Origin: Granulosicoccus sp964390335
GTDB taxonomy: Bacteria; Pseudomonadota; Gammaproteobacteria; Granulosicoccales; Granulosicoccaceae
Reading direction: 5' to 3'
DNA length: 64,000 nt
Assembly: GCA_964390335.1 (NCBI GenBank)
Contig: CAYMHU010000002.1
Coordinates: 124,001 to 188,000, forward strand
Positions 1-8,288 of the stretch are shown piece by piece (within the stretch, counting starts at the first letter, position 1; each line of letters begins with the position of its first letter). The position numbers were made by a program, and so were the translations under genes. The notes below the pieces were generated by a model. That model made no database searches and was not told the origin of the DNA. It saw only the letters and a list, made by a program, of their open reading frames with translations.

Positions 1-353
1 CAACGATCGAGAATAAGTTGATACGCAGCGGCAGACACAGCAGGTGTTGCGGACGTAATCTCATCGAGAAACATTATCCCTGCCGGCCCGTTACGCTCTG
101 CATCAGGTAGCATTTTTGGAATAGCCCACTCCACGTTATTGTCAACTCTAAACGGGATTCCTCTGAGATCACTTGGCTCAAGCTGGGACAACCTGATATC
201 GATCAACGGCACGTTGCGTTGCTCGGCAACCTGCTCCACCAATTCTGATTTGCCCACACCGGGAGGGCCCCAGATCATTACCGGTGTATGGTGCCCTGTT
301 TCTGTGCTGGAGAATTCACTGTCAAGTATGGTTTGTAAGTGTGCCGGACGCAT
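1..353 (-). CDS. MoxR-type AAA+ ATPase, N-terminal part (cut by window edge)
   Basis: About 117 residues are present and the rest lies beyond the left edge. Walker A is GPPGVGKS at residues 29-36 and Walker B is IMFLDE at 93-98. The short run-in before Walker A resembles MoxR/RavA-type AAA+ ATPases, which usually act with von Willebrand-factor-A partners as chaperones or metal-insertion motors. The ATG at 353 is the first possible start after an in-frame TAG 24 bases upstream; no Shine-Dalgarno is visible. It need not be a chelatase subunit, because the real bchI lies at 43964-44995. The partner would be outside the window. Confidence 0.75.
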   Translation of the reverse strand, partial: MRPAHLQTILDSEFSSTETGHHTPVMIWGPPGVGKSELVEQVAEQRNVPLIDIRLSQLEPSDLRGIPFRVDNNVEWAIPKMLPDAERNGPAGIMFLDEITSATPAVSAAAYQLILDR

Positions 354-422
354 GAGTATCGTTGTTGAAGAAAACTAGCATTGACTATACAACTTCTTGA
401 GTGTTTAGGCGCTCCTTCCTCC

Positions 423-2447
423 TCAAAGTGCAGCCGCTACTTGCGTACCTTGATTGATGGCTCTTTTGGCATCCAGCTCTGCCGCAACATCAGCACCACC
501 GATCAGCTTGACCTTAGTGCCTTGCAGTGTCAGCCCATCATGCAATTCACGTAACGGTTCTTGCCCTGCACAAATAATAATATGATCAACATCCAGTATT
601 TTGTTTTCGCCCTCATGATTAATATGTAAACCTGCATCATCGATGTTGACATACTCACAGCCACCAAGCATCTGAACATTGCGCATACCCATTGCTCGCC
701 GATGAATCCACCCGGTAGACTTTCCTAAGTGCTTTCCTAGTTTGCTGCTTTTGCGTTGTAGCAACGTAATCTCTCGGGCTGATGTTTGCGTTGGATTAAA
801 ATCGATGACACCGCCAGAGACTTCAAAGCTTGGGTCGATACCCCATTCACGCATAAAAGCCAGATGATCTTCGCTGGATTTCTCGCCATTGTGAGACAGG
901 TACTCAGCGATATCGAACCCAATACCACCCGCGCCAATAATGGCAACCTTATCGCCAACACTCGCGTTACCACGCAGTACATCCACATAAGACAACACTT
1001 TCTCGTGCTGAACGCCTTGTATATTCGGTGTGCGTGGTGTGACTCCCGTCGCTAATAACACGTGATCGAACTGTTTAAGTTCACTGGCTTCGTTAATCCG
1101 TCTGTTCAGTTGCAAGTCGACACCAGTTAATTCCAAACGCTTTTGAAAATAGCGTAGCGTTTCATTAAATTCTTCCTTACCCGGAACTTGCTTGGCCATA
1201 TTAAATTGACCACCGATTTCACTTGCCGAATCAATCAACGTAACCGTGTGCCCACGCTCGGCAGCAGTGGTTGCTGCTGCTAGTCCCGCCGGACCCGCGC
1301 CAACCACGCAAACGGTGATTGCTTGAGCCGTTGGTTTGATGACTAATTCAGTCTCGTGACAAGCTCGTGGGTTAACTAAACAGCTCGCCTTTTTCTTCTC
1401 AAACACGTGGTCTAAACAGGCCTGGTTGCACGCTATACACACATTGATTTCATCTATGCGCCCTTCACGTGCTTTTTTGGGAAATTCAGCATCGGCGAGG
1501 AACGGCCTGGCCATTGAAACCATATCAGCGTCACCGCTGGATATAATGTCGTTAGCAACATGGACAGTGTTGATACGGTTGGTGGCCACCAATGGAATAG
1601 AGACTTCAGGTTTCAGCTTTGCTGTGACGCCACTAAACGCACCTCTTGGAACCATAGCCGCAATGGTGGGAATGCGCGCTTCGTGCCATCCAATTCCTGT
1701 TGTAATCATCGTGGCACCGGCGGATTCTATTGCCTTGGCCTGCGTCACGATGCTTGACCAATCACTACCCTGCTCCACAAGCTCCAGCATCGATAAGCGA
1801 TACAGAATAATAAAGTCGGGACCAACTGCTTCACGAACACGTTTCACAATGGCTTCTGCGAGGCGTAGCCTACGCTGTACATCCCCGCCCCATTCATCAT
1901 CACGGCTATTAACACGCTCGGACAGGAATTGATTGATTAGGTAACCTTCAGAACCCATAATCTCAACGCCATCGTAGCCAGCATCACGGGCTCGCGCTGC
2001 ACATCGGGCAAAGTCCTTGATCTGCTTGTGAACTGCAGAGCTGCTGAGTTTTTTGGGTCTAAATGGTGATATTGGCGATTGCTTGTTCGTAGAGGACACA
2101 ACAAACGGATGATAGCCGTAGCGACCCGCATGCAGAATTTGCATGCATATTTTTCCATTTTCTAAATGCACCGCATCGGTTACCAGCCTATGCCGAGCGA
2201 CTTGCCAACGAGAATTTAGCGTTCCAGCTAACGGTGCCAACCAGCCTCGAATATTGGGCGCTATGCCACCGGTTACCATCAAACCAGCGCCTCCGGCGGC
2301 ACGTTCAGCAAAGTATGTAGCTAACTTTGGGTAGTCTTTGCTTTTGTCCTCTAACCCTGTGTGCATTGACCCCATCAAGATGCGGTTAGGCAGCGTTGTA
2401 AATCCAAGGTCTAAGGGTTCGAATAACGCGGAATAATCCTTGTTCAT
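423..2447 (-). CDS. fadH: 2,4-dienoyl-CoA reductase-like flavoenzyme (FadH family)
   Basis: 674 aa, the usual FadH length. Residues 1-340 form the old-yellow-enzyme TIM barrel that binds FMN. A 4Fe-4S site follows with Cys337, 340, 344 and 356 (C-x2-C-x3-C-x11-C). The C-terminal half starts with a dinucleotide fold, GAGPAG at about 383-388, for FAD and NAD(P)H. In this family electrons pass from NADPH through FAD, Fe-S and FMN to an enoyl or dienoyl substrate. Relatives demethylate trimethylamine or reduce other enones, so the substrate is inferred only. It is a single-gene unit, and a perfect inverted repeat lies 58 bp upstream. Confidence 0.75.
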   Translation of the reverse strand: MNKDYSALFEPLDLGFTTLPNRILMGSMHTGLEDKSKDYPKLATYFAERAAGGAGLMVTGGIAPNIRGWLAPLAGTLNSRWQVARHRLVTDAVHLENGKICMQILHAGRYGYHPFVVSSTNKQSPISPFRPKKLSSSAVHKQIKDFARCAARARDAGYDGVEIMGSEGYLINQFLSERVNSRDDEWGGDVQRRLRLAEAIVKRVREAVGPDFIILYRLSMLELVEQGSDWSSIVTQAKAIESAGATMITTGIGWHEARIPTIAAMVPRGAFSGVTAKLKPEVSIPLVATNRINTVHVANDIISSGDADMVSMARPFLADAEFPKKAREGRIDEINVCIACNQACLDHVFEKKKASCLVNPRACHETELVIKPTAQAITVCVVGAGPAGLAAATTAAERGHTVTLIDSASEIGGQFNMAKQVPGKEEFNETLRYFQKRLELTGVDLQLNRRINEASELKQFDHVLLATGVTPRTPNIQGVQHEKVLSYVDVLRGNASVGDKVAIIGAGGIGFDIAEYLSHNGEKSSEDHLAFMREWGIDPSFEVSGGVIDFNPTQTSAREITLLQRKSSKLGKHLGKSTGWIHRRAMGMRNVQMLGGCEYVNIDDAGLHINHEGENKILDVDHIIICAGQEPLRELHDGLTLQGTKVKLIGGADVAAELDAKRAINQGTQVAAAL

Positions 2448-2504
2448 AGGCTGTGTAATTGTCTGTGAGATACCAGTGTAGTCACAGCCATTATACGTTG
2501 CACT

Positions 2505-2525
2505 ATAACAACGTTGCGTTGTTAT
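2505..2525. repeat. Perfect 21-bp inverted repeat upstream of fadH
   Basis: Two 9-bp arms, ATAACAACG and CGTTGTTAT, are separated by TTG. The repeat sits 58 bp before the fadH start, where an operator would be expected. The heptamer ACGTTGC also occurs just upstream at about 2494. No T-run follows, so a terminator is unlikely. The cognate regulator is not identified. Confidence 0.5.
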
Positions 2526-2557
2526 TCGGTTGCTTTTGGTGGTTTTCTAGCGGCGAA

Positions 2558-2767
2558 CTTTTGATAAATCCGCACGCCGTAAATTGGATCTTCAAGCCGA
2601 ACACATGTGCATNNNNNNNNNNNNNNNNNNNNNNNNNNNNNNNNNNNNNNNNNNNNNNNNNNNNNNNNNNNNNNNNNNNNNNNNNNNNNNNNNNNNNNNN
2701 NNNNNNNNNNNNCTTTTGATAAATCCGCACGCCGTAAATTGGATCTTCAAGCCGAACACATGTGCAT
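2558..2767. other. Scaffold gap (100 N) with duplicated 55-bp flanks
   Basis: Bases 2613-2712 are exactly 100 N. The 55 bases before the gap (2558-2612) are identical to the 55 bases after it (2713-2767). This looks like two contigs that overlap by an assembly k-mer and were joined with a default gap, so the true sequence probably has one copy and no gap. The 353-base non-coding stretch 2448-2800 otherwise holds the inverted repeat at 2505-2525 and a GC-rich hairpin at 2769-2785; I see no gene in it. Confidence 0.8.
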
Positions 2768-2768
2768 G

Positions 2769-2785
2769 CCGCGTGCATCACGCGG
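2769..2785. repeat. GC-rich hairpin, 7-bp arms
   Basis: CCGCGTG and CACGCGG flank a 3-base loop. It lies 15 bases past the stop codon of the small minus-strand gene at 2801-3034, but no T-run follows on that strand, so it is at best an atypical terminator. Function unknown. Confidence 0.35.
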
Positions 2786-2800
2786 ACCAACAAAAGGTAA

Positions 2801-3034
2801 TTAGCCTAAGGGCACCAAATCTTTCGGCACAAACCAAATTTTCTGGTTATGCAACTTCCCCAGTACAGACTGGATATCAGACATTCGTGTGGTCAGCTCA
2901 TTGGAATTATCGGCTGCGTCCTGCTCTTCCAGCCGTGTCAGGCACAGCTTGCTTGCTTGATCTCGTAAAGCTTGTTCGATTACATCAAGGTCACTGCGAT
3001 TCAATTCGAACTTTGTTTGGTATTTTGCGGCCAT
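2801..3034 (-). CDS. Hypothetical small protein, 77 aa
   Basis: The ATG at 3034 is chosen because GAGGAAA lies five bases upstream, which is better than an upstream TTG at 3052. The protein is charged and soluble, starts MAAKYQTKFELN, and is probably mostly helical, with a C-terminal segment rich in hydrophobic and basic residues. I do not recognise the family. The gene is divergent from the ScfR-type regulator at 3165 across a 130-bp region with two palindromes, so co-regulation is plausible. The coding call rests on the strong ribosome-binding site and position. Confidence 0.6.
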   Translation of the reverse strand: MAAKYQTKFELNRSDLDVIEQALRDQASKLCLTRLEEQDAADNSNELTTRMSDIQSVLGKLHNQKIWFVPKDLVPLG

Positions 3035-3113
3035 ACGGGTTTCCTCTAACAAGATAATGCAAGGTTATCGGCTGAAATTCCTTAAATCTACACAAATCGG
3101 GTTAATGTGTTAT

Positions 3114-3153
3114 TGTGTTACTACACATATTTTAAATAAGTTAATTTGTTAAC
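3114..3153. promoter_or_regulatory. Two palindromes in the divergent promoter of the ScfR-type regulator
   Basis: TGTGTTACTACACA (3114-3127; 5-bp arms, 4-bp spacer) and GTTAATTTGTTAAC (3140-3153; 5-bp arms, 4-bp spacer) lie directly before the regulator start at 3165. The second occupies the place where a Shine-Dalgarno would be, and none is visible. Autoregulation by the adjacent HTH protein is an inference from position. Confidence 0.35.
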
Positions 3154-3164
3154 TTCATTCTCAT

Positions 3165-4592
3165 ATGGCTAAAATATTTGTTGGCTCCAGACTTAGGCAA
3201 CTTCGCCGTCAGCTCAAGCAATCGCAGGCGACAATGGCCGAGTCTGTTGGCGTAAGTACCGCTTACATCAACATGTTAGAAAACAACCAACGCAGTCTGT
3301 CGGTCAAGGTGCTTATGTCTATAAGCGATGCGTATGGCGTTGATTGGCGCGACCTGATTCAAGACAGTAGCGACCAACTGCTAGCGGATTTACGCTCAGC
3401 AGTGCAAGATCCGATATTTGACACAGACCAACCCGATATTCAAGAACTAAGACTTGCAGTTGATCACGCACCCTCGTTGGTTGAACATTTTCTGCAACTT
3501 TATAGACAACACTCTAATGTGTTAGAGCGTTTAATGGCGACCGGCGATCTACTATCCGACGGCATAATTACCAACACGCCTGAAGCCACCGTTCATGATT
3601 TCTTTAGAAACAATTCAAATTATTTTGAAGAGCTTGAAACGAAAGCTGAAGCAATGCGCGCTGAAGATCCGTGTGAAACCGATGACATTTATTATCGCTT
3701 GAAAACCAGACTTACTGAGCGTCATAACCTGACCGTTGTCACGGCATCCATCGAAGAAATGAATAAGACCTTAAGAATCTACGACAAAGAATCGGGCATT
3801 ATAAAGCTTTCAGAAGCACTCGACTTTCCCAACCGCACCTTTCAACTAGCACACATGCTTGGATGGATTGAATGCGCCGAACAGATTACAGCACTCACCG
3901 CCAAGCTATCGCCAGGCGAGAATGAGAACGCAAAAGCTGTTAATCAGAATAGTACTGTGCGATGCCAGGTAGAACTTGCCAATTATTTTGCGGCTGCGTA
4001 TTTAATGCCTTACAAACAGTTCAAGAGCGCAGCTGAATCTCTGGCCTATGATATTGATCGTTTGAGCAAAACATTTAGTGTCTCCTTCGAACAAGTTTGT
4101 CATCGACTGACAACACTACAAAGAAAAGGTGACAAAGGCATTCCATTCTTTTTTATTCGCGTTGATCGGGCTGGCAATGTGACCAAACGATTTAACGCAA
4201 GCTTTCTGACGATCGCCGAATACGGCGGTGCATGCCCCGTTTGGGATTTGCATGCGGCATTTGAGAATCCAGGTGTTGTGTTACCTCAATTTGTAGAACT
4301 GCCTGATAAAAACCGTTTTTTCACAATCAATCGCACCGCGGAAAGGCCGGCTTATAGTCGCGATTCACAAGCTCGGCGGCAGGTTTTATCGCTCGGGTGC
4401 GAACTCAAATACATTAACAAAATAGGGTATACGCACTCGTTTAACCAAGACGACGTGCAGCTTTACGGCAAAATTGGTATCAATTGCAGAATCTGCCCCA
4501 GGCAGTCTTGCGCCCAACGAGCGCATAACCCTCTGATCACCGAATTATCAGTTGATCCAAGCCGTCGCGGCGATACCAGGCTGGAAAGTTAA
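3165..4592 (+). CDS. ScfR/RamB-type XRE regulator of short-chain acyl metabolism
   Basis: 475 aa. A Cro/C1-type HTH covers about residues 8-62 (QSQATMAESVGVSTAYINMLE is the helix region). A middle IrrE/M78-like region follows around residues 225-300, in which the zinc-peptidase HExxH is not preserved (QLAHMLG instead). The C-terminal domain ends with a Cys cluster, CRICPRQSC, typical of this family and possibly metal- or redox-sensing. Characterised relatives (RamB, ScfR, MccR) control acetate, propionate or glyoxylate-cycle genes through acyl-CoA-linked signals. Its place beside C2/C4 carbon genes fits such a role, but the target genes are not shown. Confidence 0.75.
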   Translation: MAKIFVGSRLRQLRRQLKQSQATMAESVGVSTAYINMLENNQRSLSVKVLMSISDAYGVDWRDLIQDSSDQLLADLRSAVQDPIFDTDQPDIQELRLAVDHAPSLVEHFLQLYRQHSNVLERLMATGDLLSDGIITNTPEATVHDFFRNNSNYFEELETKAEAMRAEDPCETDDIYYRLKTRLTERHNLTVVTASIEEMNKTLRIYDKESGIIKLSEALDFPNRTFQLAHMLGWIECAEQITALTAKLSPGENENAKAVNQNSTVRCQVELANYFAAAYLMPYKQFKSAAESLAYDIDRLSKTFSVSFEQVCHRLTTLQRKGDKGIPFFFIRVDRAGNVTKRFNASFLTIAEYGGACPVWDLHAAFENPGVVLPQFVELPDKNRFFTINRTAERPAYSRDSQARRQVLSLGCELKYINKIGYTHSFNQDDVQLYGKIGINCRICPRQSCAQRAHNPLITELSVDPSRRGDTRLES

Positions 4593-4594
4593 TT

Positions 4595-4641
4595 TTTGCA
4601 TTTTGCAAATGTGCACAAGCTTAGCACCCACTTATTGGGTG
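4595..4641. promoter_or_regulatory. TTTGCA palindrome and hairpin after the ScfR-type gene
   Basis: TTTGCA-TTT-TGCAAA is a perfect palindrome at 4595-4609, directly after the regulator stop. It contains the TTTGCAAA-like core described for RamB-family operators. CACCCA-CTTAT-TGGGTG at 4625-4641 forms a 6-bp hairpin with no T-run. Both precede the 58-aa gene at 4763 and could be its control region. Confidence 0.3.
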
Positions 4642-4762
4642 GGATAAAAACTACCCCATTGTCTGACCATTAGTTTACTTTGAGGTGTTCTCATCCTATT
4701 GATTTATCGTCATGCTCTTCCTATTGGAACATTTATACAGTTTCACTCGACGGGAGTATGTT

Positions 4763-4939
4763 ATGTCAGCTAGCACGCAAGCCTTAAGTCAGGTTGAACG
4801 CAGTAAGAATAAGGAGTCAAGTGATCGGCTCTTGAAAATGCCTTTGAGTAAGAAGGCGGCAACTCAACCAGCTCAATCTGTACATCGACCGCTAACCAGA
4901 CGCGAAGCTGTACAAGAAGCCATTCGGCGAACTGGATAA
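4763..4939 (+). CDS. Hypothetical small basic protein, 58 aa
   Basis: The ATG at 4763 has GGGAG eight bases upstream. The protein has no cysteine and no membrane segment, is rich in Ser, Lys, Gln and Arg, and ends LTRREAVQEAIRRTG, which could form an amphipathic helix. No family is recognised. It is followed immediately by a strong bidirectional terminator, which supports a real short transcript. It could be a small regulator or adaptor. Coding status is moderately supported. Confidence 0.5.
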   Translation: MSASTQALSQVERSKNKESSDRLLKMPLSKKAATQPAQSVHRPLTRREAVQEAIRRTG

Positions 4940-4946
4940 AAAACAC

Positions 4947-4982
4947 GGTAACGATGGTTCAGTTCTCTGAATCATCGTTACC
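4947..4982. terminator. Bidirectional rho-independent terminator
   Basis: A 16-bp stem (4947-4962 against 4967-4982, one G-T wobble) with a TTCT loop. The minus strand has TGTTTTTT directly after the stem, and the plus strand has a weaker GGGGTTTT. It ends the response-regulator gene, whose stop codon lies inside the stem, and probably also the 58-aa gene. Confidence 0.85.
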
Positions 4983-5651
4983 GGATGGGGTTTTCGTCTG
5001 ATTCACTGTGGGAGTACTCATTTCAACACCGGGAATACTTTCCGGCAAGCTCAATGAATAATAATATGCTATTGCCTGGCTTCTGTTGTTAACAGAGAGT
5101 TTGTCAAACAGATTTCGCAAATGAAATTTCACTGTATTCAAAGCAATAAAATGCTCTTCAGCGAGTTCCTTGTTGCTTAAACCTTTTGACAGTGAACCCA
5201 GCAAGCTGCGTTCAGTTTTGGTCAACGATTGCAAAGGGTCGGTTAGCTCGCGCACATCCAAATAGGGGAAAAACATGTTGCCTTTGGCAATTTCCTCAAT
5301 CACGTCAAGTAGCTCTTCAGAAGGATCAGCATGGCAAAAAAAACCCGCAGCACCCGCCCCCATTGACCTTTTCGCTATCTCCAGCGAATGAGTGTGCGTA
5401 CAAACCACAACCCTAACAGCGCTTCCCTGTTCACGCAGCACCTTGATTAATTTCTCAGCGCCGAAAGTAGGCAAAGCCCAATCAATGACCAGAACATCAC
5501 TCGATACACTTAACACAGTCTGCAAGCATGACTCAGTAGAAGTGACCGTGCTAACCAGGCTAAACCGGCCGTCTTTTTCGATAAGCTCAGACAACGCAGT
5601 CAGCATCAAAGCATTACCTTCGGCGATCGCAACCTCTATTTTCTTGTCCAT
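4959..5651 (-). CDS. NarL/FixJ-type response regulator with atypical receiver
   Basis: 230 aa: receiver domain at 5-120 and LuxR-type HTH at about 145-205 (LTKTERSLLGSLSKGLSNKE, then TVKFHLRNLFDKL). The phospho-acceptor Asp57 (VIDWALP) and Thr85 are present. The acidic pair at the start is Glu11-Gly12 instead of Asp-Asp, and the conserved Lys is His107. Mg binding and the phosphorylation switch may therefore be altered. No histidine kinase is adjacent. It is divergent from the carbon operon starting at 5839, with 187 bp between the starts, so it is a candidate regulator of that operon. An AGGTG Shine-Dalgarno precedes the ATG. Confidence 0.8.
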   Translation of the reverse strand: MDKKIEVAIAEGNALMLTALSELIEKDGRFSLVSTVTSTESCLQTVLSVSSDVLVIDWALPTFGAEKLIKVLREQGSAVRVVVCTHTHSLEIAKRSMGAGAAGFFCHADPSEELLDVIEEIAKGNMFFPYLDVRELTDPLQSLTKTERSLLGSLSKGLSNKELAEEHFIALNTVKFHLRNLFDKLSVNNRSQAIAYYYSLSLPESIPGVEMSTPTVNQTKTPSGNDDSEN

Positions 5652-5838
5652 GCTTCACCTTGTCTATCGTGTCTCATTATTTTCCAAATCAATGGAACCA
5701 TATATACCCAATCACACATACTACACTTATGGGTGGCATATATTCAATACCAATGGATAATCAAAAGCAGTGCCTTGTAATGTTTTCACATGTTGAGTTT
5801 GCAACCACAATGAGGACATCATTAACAGGAGATGAACC

Positions 5839-7083
5839 GTGCAACCACAAATCTTTCCTCAGTTACACATTCCGCAAACGCTCGCAGCAGGCCCCGGCCC
5901 CGGCAATACCGACCCGCGGGTACTGGAGCGATTTGCTCAAAGCGGTGTTGCAGATCACATGCAATCCGACGTCCTGCGTGGGATGATTGAGTGCAAGACC
6001 ATGCTCAGACAAGTGTTCGGCACCCAAAATTTGTACACGTTTGGGGTAGCAGGCACCGGTTGGAGTGGGTTGGATGCCATGATGAGTGCAGTACAACCTG
6101 GCGATACGGTTGTTGCATTCGTTAATGGTACGTTCTCCGGTATCGATGGCCTAACACTGAGAATGAAGGCCGCCACAGCAGAAGAATTGGCACAAGACCC
6201 AATGAACCCGACGGCAGCATCCGTCGCAATAGTGGATGTTCCTCACGGCCAATCGGTCACCGCAGATATTATTGATAAGGCACTGAAAAAGCACCGACCA
6301 AAATGGGCTTTTATGGCTCACTGGGAAACCGGATCGGGTCGTGTTAACGATCTGCGTGGTTTTTCAGATGCTTGCGATAAATACAACTGTATGGGCTTAG
6401 TTGATGCTGTCTCATCATTGGGAGTCGATGACTTTTCCATCGATGATTTTCCCGGTGTGGCGGCATGGGCATCATGTCCTCAAAAAGGCATCTGCTGCTT
6501 ACCACTGACATACGCGCCTGTCAGCTTTCGTGATGCCTATATCGAAACGTTGAAAAGTTCCGGTGCGAGGACCTTTGTACACCACCCCATTCTGGAAGCA
6601 CGACATTGGGGAATCGTTGATGGAAAGGATACTGACAAAGGCACCTATCACAGAACCCACTCGGGCTATGCAGTTGCAGCATTTCACGAAGCGCTTCGTC
6701 TTACACTGACTGAAACAATTGCCAAGCGCTCGCAATCTTATCAATTCCATGAAGCAGCATTAAAAGGAGCCGTCGAGGTACTGGGTTGCACTGTGACGTC
6801 CAATATGACAAGTCTGATTGTGCTGAATCTACCCGAAAATATGGCGGGGCGCGAGGCCGAACTGGTACAACATTGCCGTAGCAATGGTTTCGGTATCTGG
6901 CCTACTTTGAGTGAACCAGTACAGATTCGTATCGGGATATTGAATCAATTGAATCGTGCCGCCATTGAAGATATTGCCTTACGATTTGCAAATTCGATGA
7001 TCAAATTGGGCGGTAACAATAATATTGCCGCCATGACCAATTATTTGAATGGTTACTTTGATAGAAAGACTGAAGCAGCTTAA
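5839..7083 (+). CDS. Class V aminotransferase (serine/alanine-glyoxylate type)
   Basis: 414 aa. The GTG start has AGGAG nine bases upstream. The N-terminus AAGPGPGN matches the GPGP substrate loop of alanine/serine-glyoxylate aminotransferases. The PLP aspartate lies in GLVDAVSSLG, and the PLP lysine in CPQKGICCLP. It would move an amino group from serine or alanine to glyoxylate, giving hydroxypyruvate or pyruvate and glycine. It is first in the run with mtkA, mtkB, hpr and glyA. A second, more canonical serine-glyoxylate aminotransferase lies at 12458, so this copy may have a different donor. Substrate is inferred from context. Confidence 0.75.
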   Translation: MQPQIFPQLHIPQTLAAGPGPGNTDPRVLERFAQSGVADHMQSDVLRGMIECKTMLRQVFGTQNLYTFGVAGTGWSGLDAMMSAVQPGDTVVAFVNGTFSGIDGLTLRMKAATAEELAQDPMNPTAASVAIVDVPHGQSVTADIIDKALKKHRPKWAFMAHWETGSGRVNDLRGFSDACDKYNCMGLVDAVSSLGVDDFSIDDFPGVAAWASCPQKGICCLPLTYAPVSFRDAYIETLKSSGARTFVHHPILEARHWGIVDGKDTDKGTYHRTHSGYAVAAFHEALRLTLTETIAKRSQSYQFHEAALKGAVEVLGCTVTSNMTSLIVLNLPENMAGREAELVQHCRSNGFGIWPTLSEPVQIRIGILNQLNRAAIEDIALRFANSMIKLGGNNNIAAMTNYLNGYFDRKTEAA

Positions 7084-7115
7084 TATATACACATGCTTCC
7101 CCGAGTCTTAATAAT

Positions 7116-8288
7116 GTGGACATACACGAATATCAGTCTAAGGAGCTTTTGAACGGATTTGGCATTCGTGTTCCGCGAGGCGGCCTTGCTTACAGTCCTG
7201 AGCAAGCCGCCTACCGTGCCCGCGATATCGGCGGTGACAGCTGGGTGGTCAAGGCGCAAGTGCACAGCGGCGGAAGAGGCAAGGCCGGCGGTGTACATTT
7301 GTGCAAAACCGAGCATCAAGTCTACGATGCAGCAGATAAGATGTTCGGATCACGCCTTAAAACGAGCAACTCAGGCAGTCAAGGTAAGGCTGTGTATCGC
7401 GTTTATGTTGAAGGTGCCGTATCGATAGAGCGCGAAATTTACATCGGACTCGTTCTCGATCGCAAAACTGAGCGAATTATGGTGCTGGCCTCCCCCCACG
7501 GAGGTGTGGAAATAGAAGAAATAAACGCAAGCCAACCCGACAGCTTAATTCGTTGCGTCGTAGAACCGGCCGTTGGAATGCAGATGTTTCAAGCAAGGGA
7601 AATCGCGTTTCAACTTGGTATAGAACCCACGAACTTAAGCGAGATGATTGACATCATACTTGCGGCCTACCGAGCGTTTGAAGAGCTCGATGCGACTATG
7701 GTTGAAATCAATCCGCTGGTCGTAGCAGATGACGGTCATCTGTATGCTCTAGACGCAAAAATGACGTTTGATGACAACGCACTATTCCGCCATCCGGAAA
7801 TAGCCGAACTTCGGGATAAATCTCAAGAGGATGCTCGTGAAACGCGTGCGATGGATCGTGGACTTAGATACATCGGTTTTACCGGCAACATCGGGTGTAT
7901 CGTCAACGGCGGTGGTCTTGCGATGGCGACTATGGACTTGATCCTTAAACACAATGAAAAGCCTGCCAACTTCGTCGATATTGGCGGTGCTGCCTCGCCG
8001 GAGCGGGTTGCAAAGGCAATCAGGCTTGTACGATCTGACGAAAACGTAAAAGTACTTCTGATTAATGTCTTTGCTGGTATCAATCGTTGCGACTGGATCG
8101 CTCAAGGTATTGTCAATGCCCTAACAGAAAACCCTCCTAGCCTTCCAGTTATTGTCAGATTGGTTGGCAACAACGTGGAAGAAGGTCGAAAAATTCTATC
8201 CCGCAGTGGCTTACCCATCATCCGGGCCAATACACTCACTGATGTTGTTTCGCGCTCAATTCAATCACTTGAAAAACGGCCTGCATGA
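7116..8288 (+). CDS. mtkA: Malate-CoA ligase (malate thiokinase) beta subunit
   Basis: 390 aa, homologous to SucC. An ATP-grasp domain begins at the N-terminus (MDIHEYQSKELL, from a GTG start) and carries VKAQVHSGGRGKAGG. The C-terminal ligase domain contains IVNGGGLAMATMDLI and INVFAGINRCDWIAQG. With MtkB it would join CoA to malate using ATP, forming malyl-CoA, which malyl-CoA lyase splits to acetyl-CoA and glyoxylate. Succinyl-CoA synthetase is the alternative. The malate assignment rests on the neighbours: two-carbon aminotransferase, hydroxypyruvate reductase and GlyA, with no TCA-cycle genes. Confidence 0.75.
   Translation: MDIHEYQSKELLNGFGIRVPRGGLAYSPEQAAYRARDIGGDSWVVKAQVHSGGRGKAGGVHLCKTEHQVYDAADKMFGSRLKTSNSGSQGKAVYRVYVEGAVSIEREIYIGLVLDRKTERIMVLASPHGGVEIEEINASQPDSLIRCVVEPAVGMQMFQAREIAFQLGIEPTNLSEMIDIILAAYRAFEELDATMVEINPLVVADDGHLYALDAKMTFDDNALFRHPEIAELRDKSQEDARETRAMDRGLRYIGFTGNIGCIVNGGGLAMATMDLILKHNEKPANFVDIGGAASPERVAKAIRLVRSDENVKVLLINVFAGINRCDWIAQGIVNALTENPPSLPVIVRLVGNNVEEGRKILSRSGLPIIRANTLTDVVSRSIQSLEKRPA

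Noticed and set aside
1426..1932. 168-aa open frame antisense to fadH
   Set aside because: It is the reverse complement of a conserved flavoenzyme region, has no Shine-Dalgarno and no recognisable domain.
2613..2712. Short frames running through the N stretch as genes or as a 55-bp biological repeat
   Set aside because: The 100 N is a placeholder and the flanks are best explained by contig overlap.
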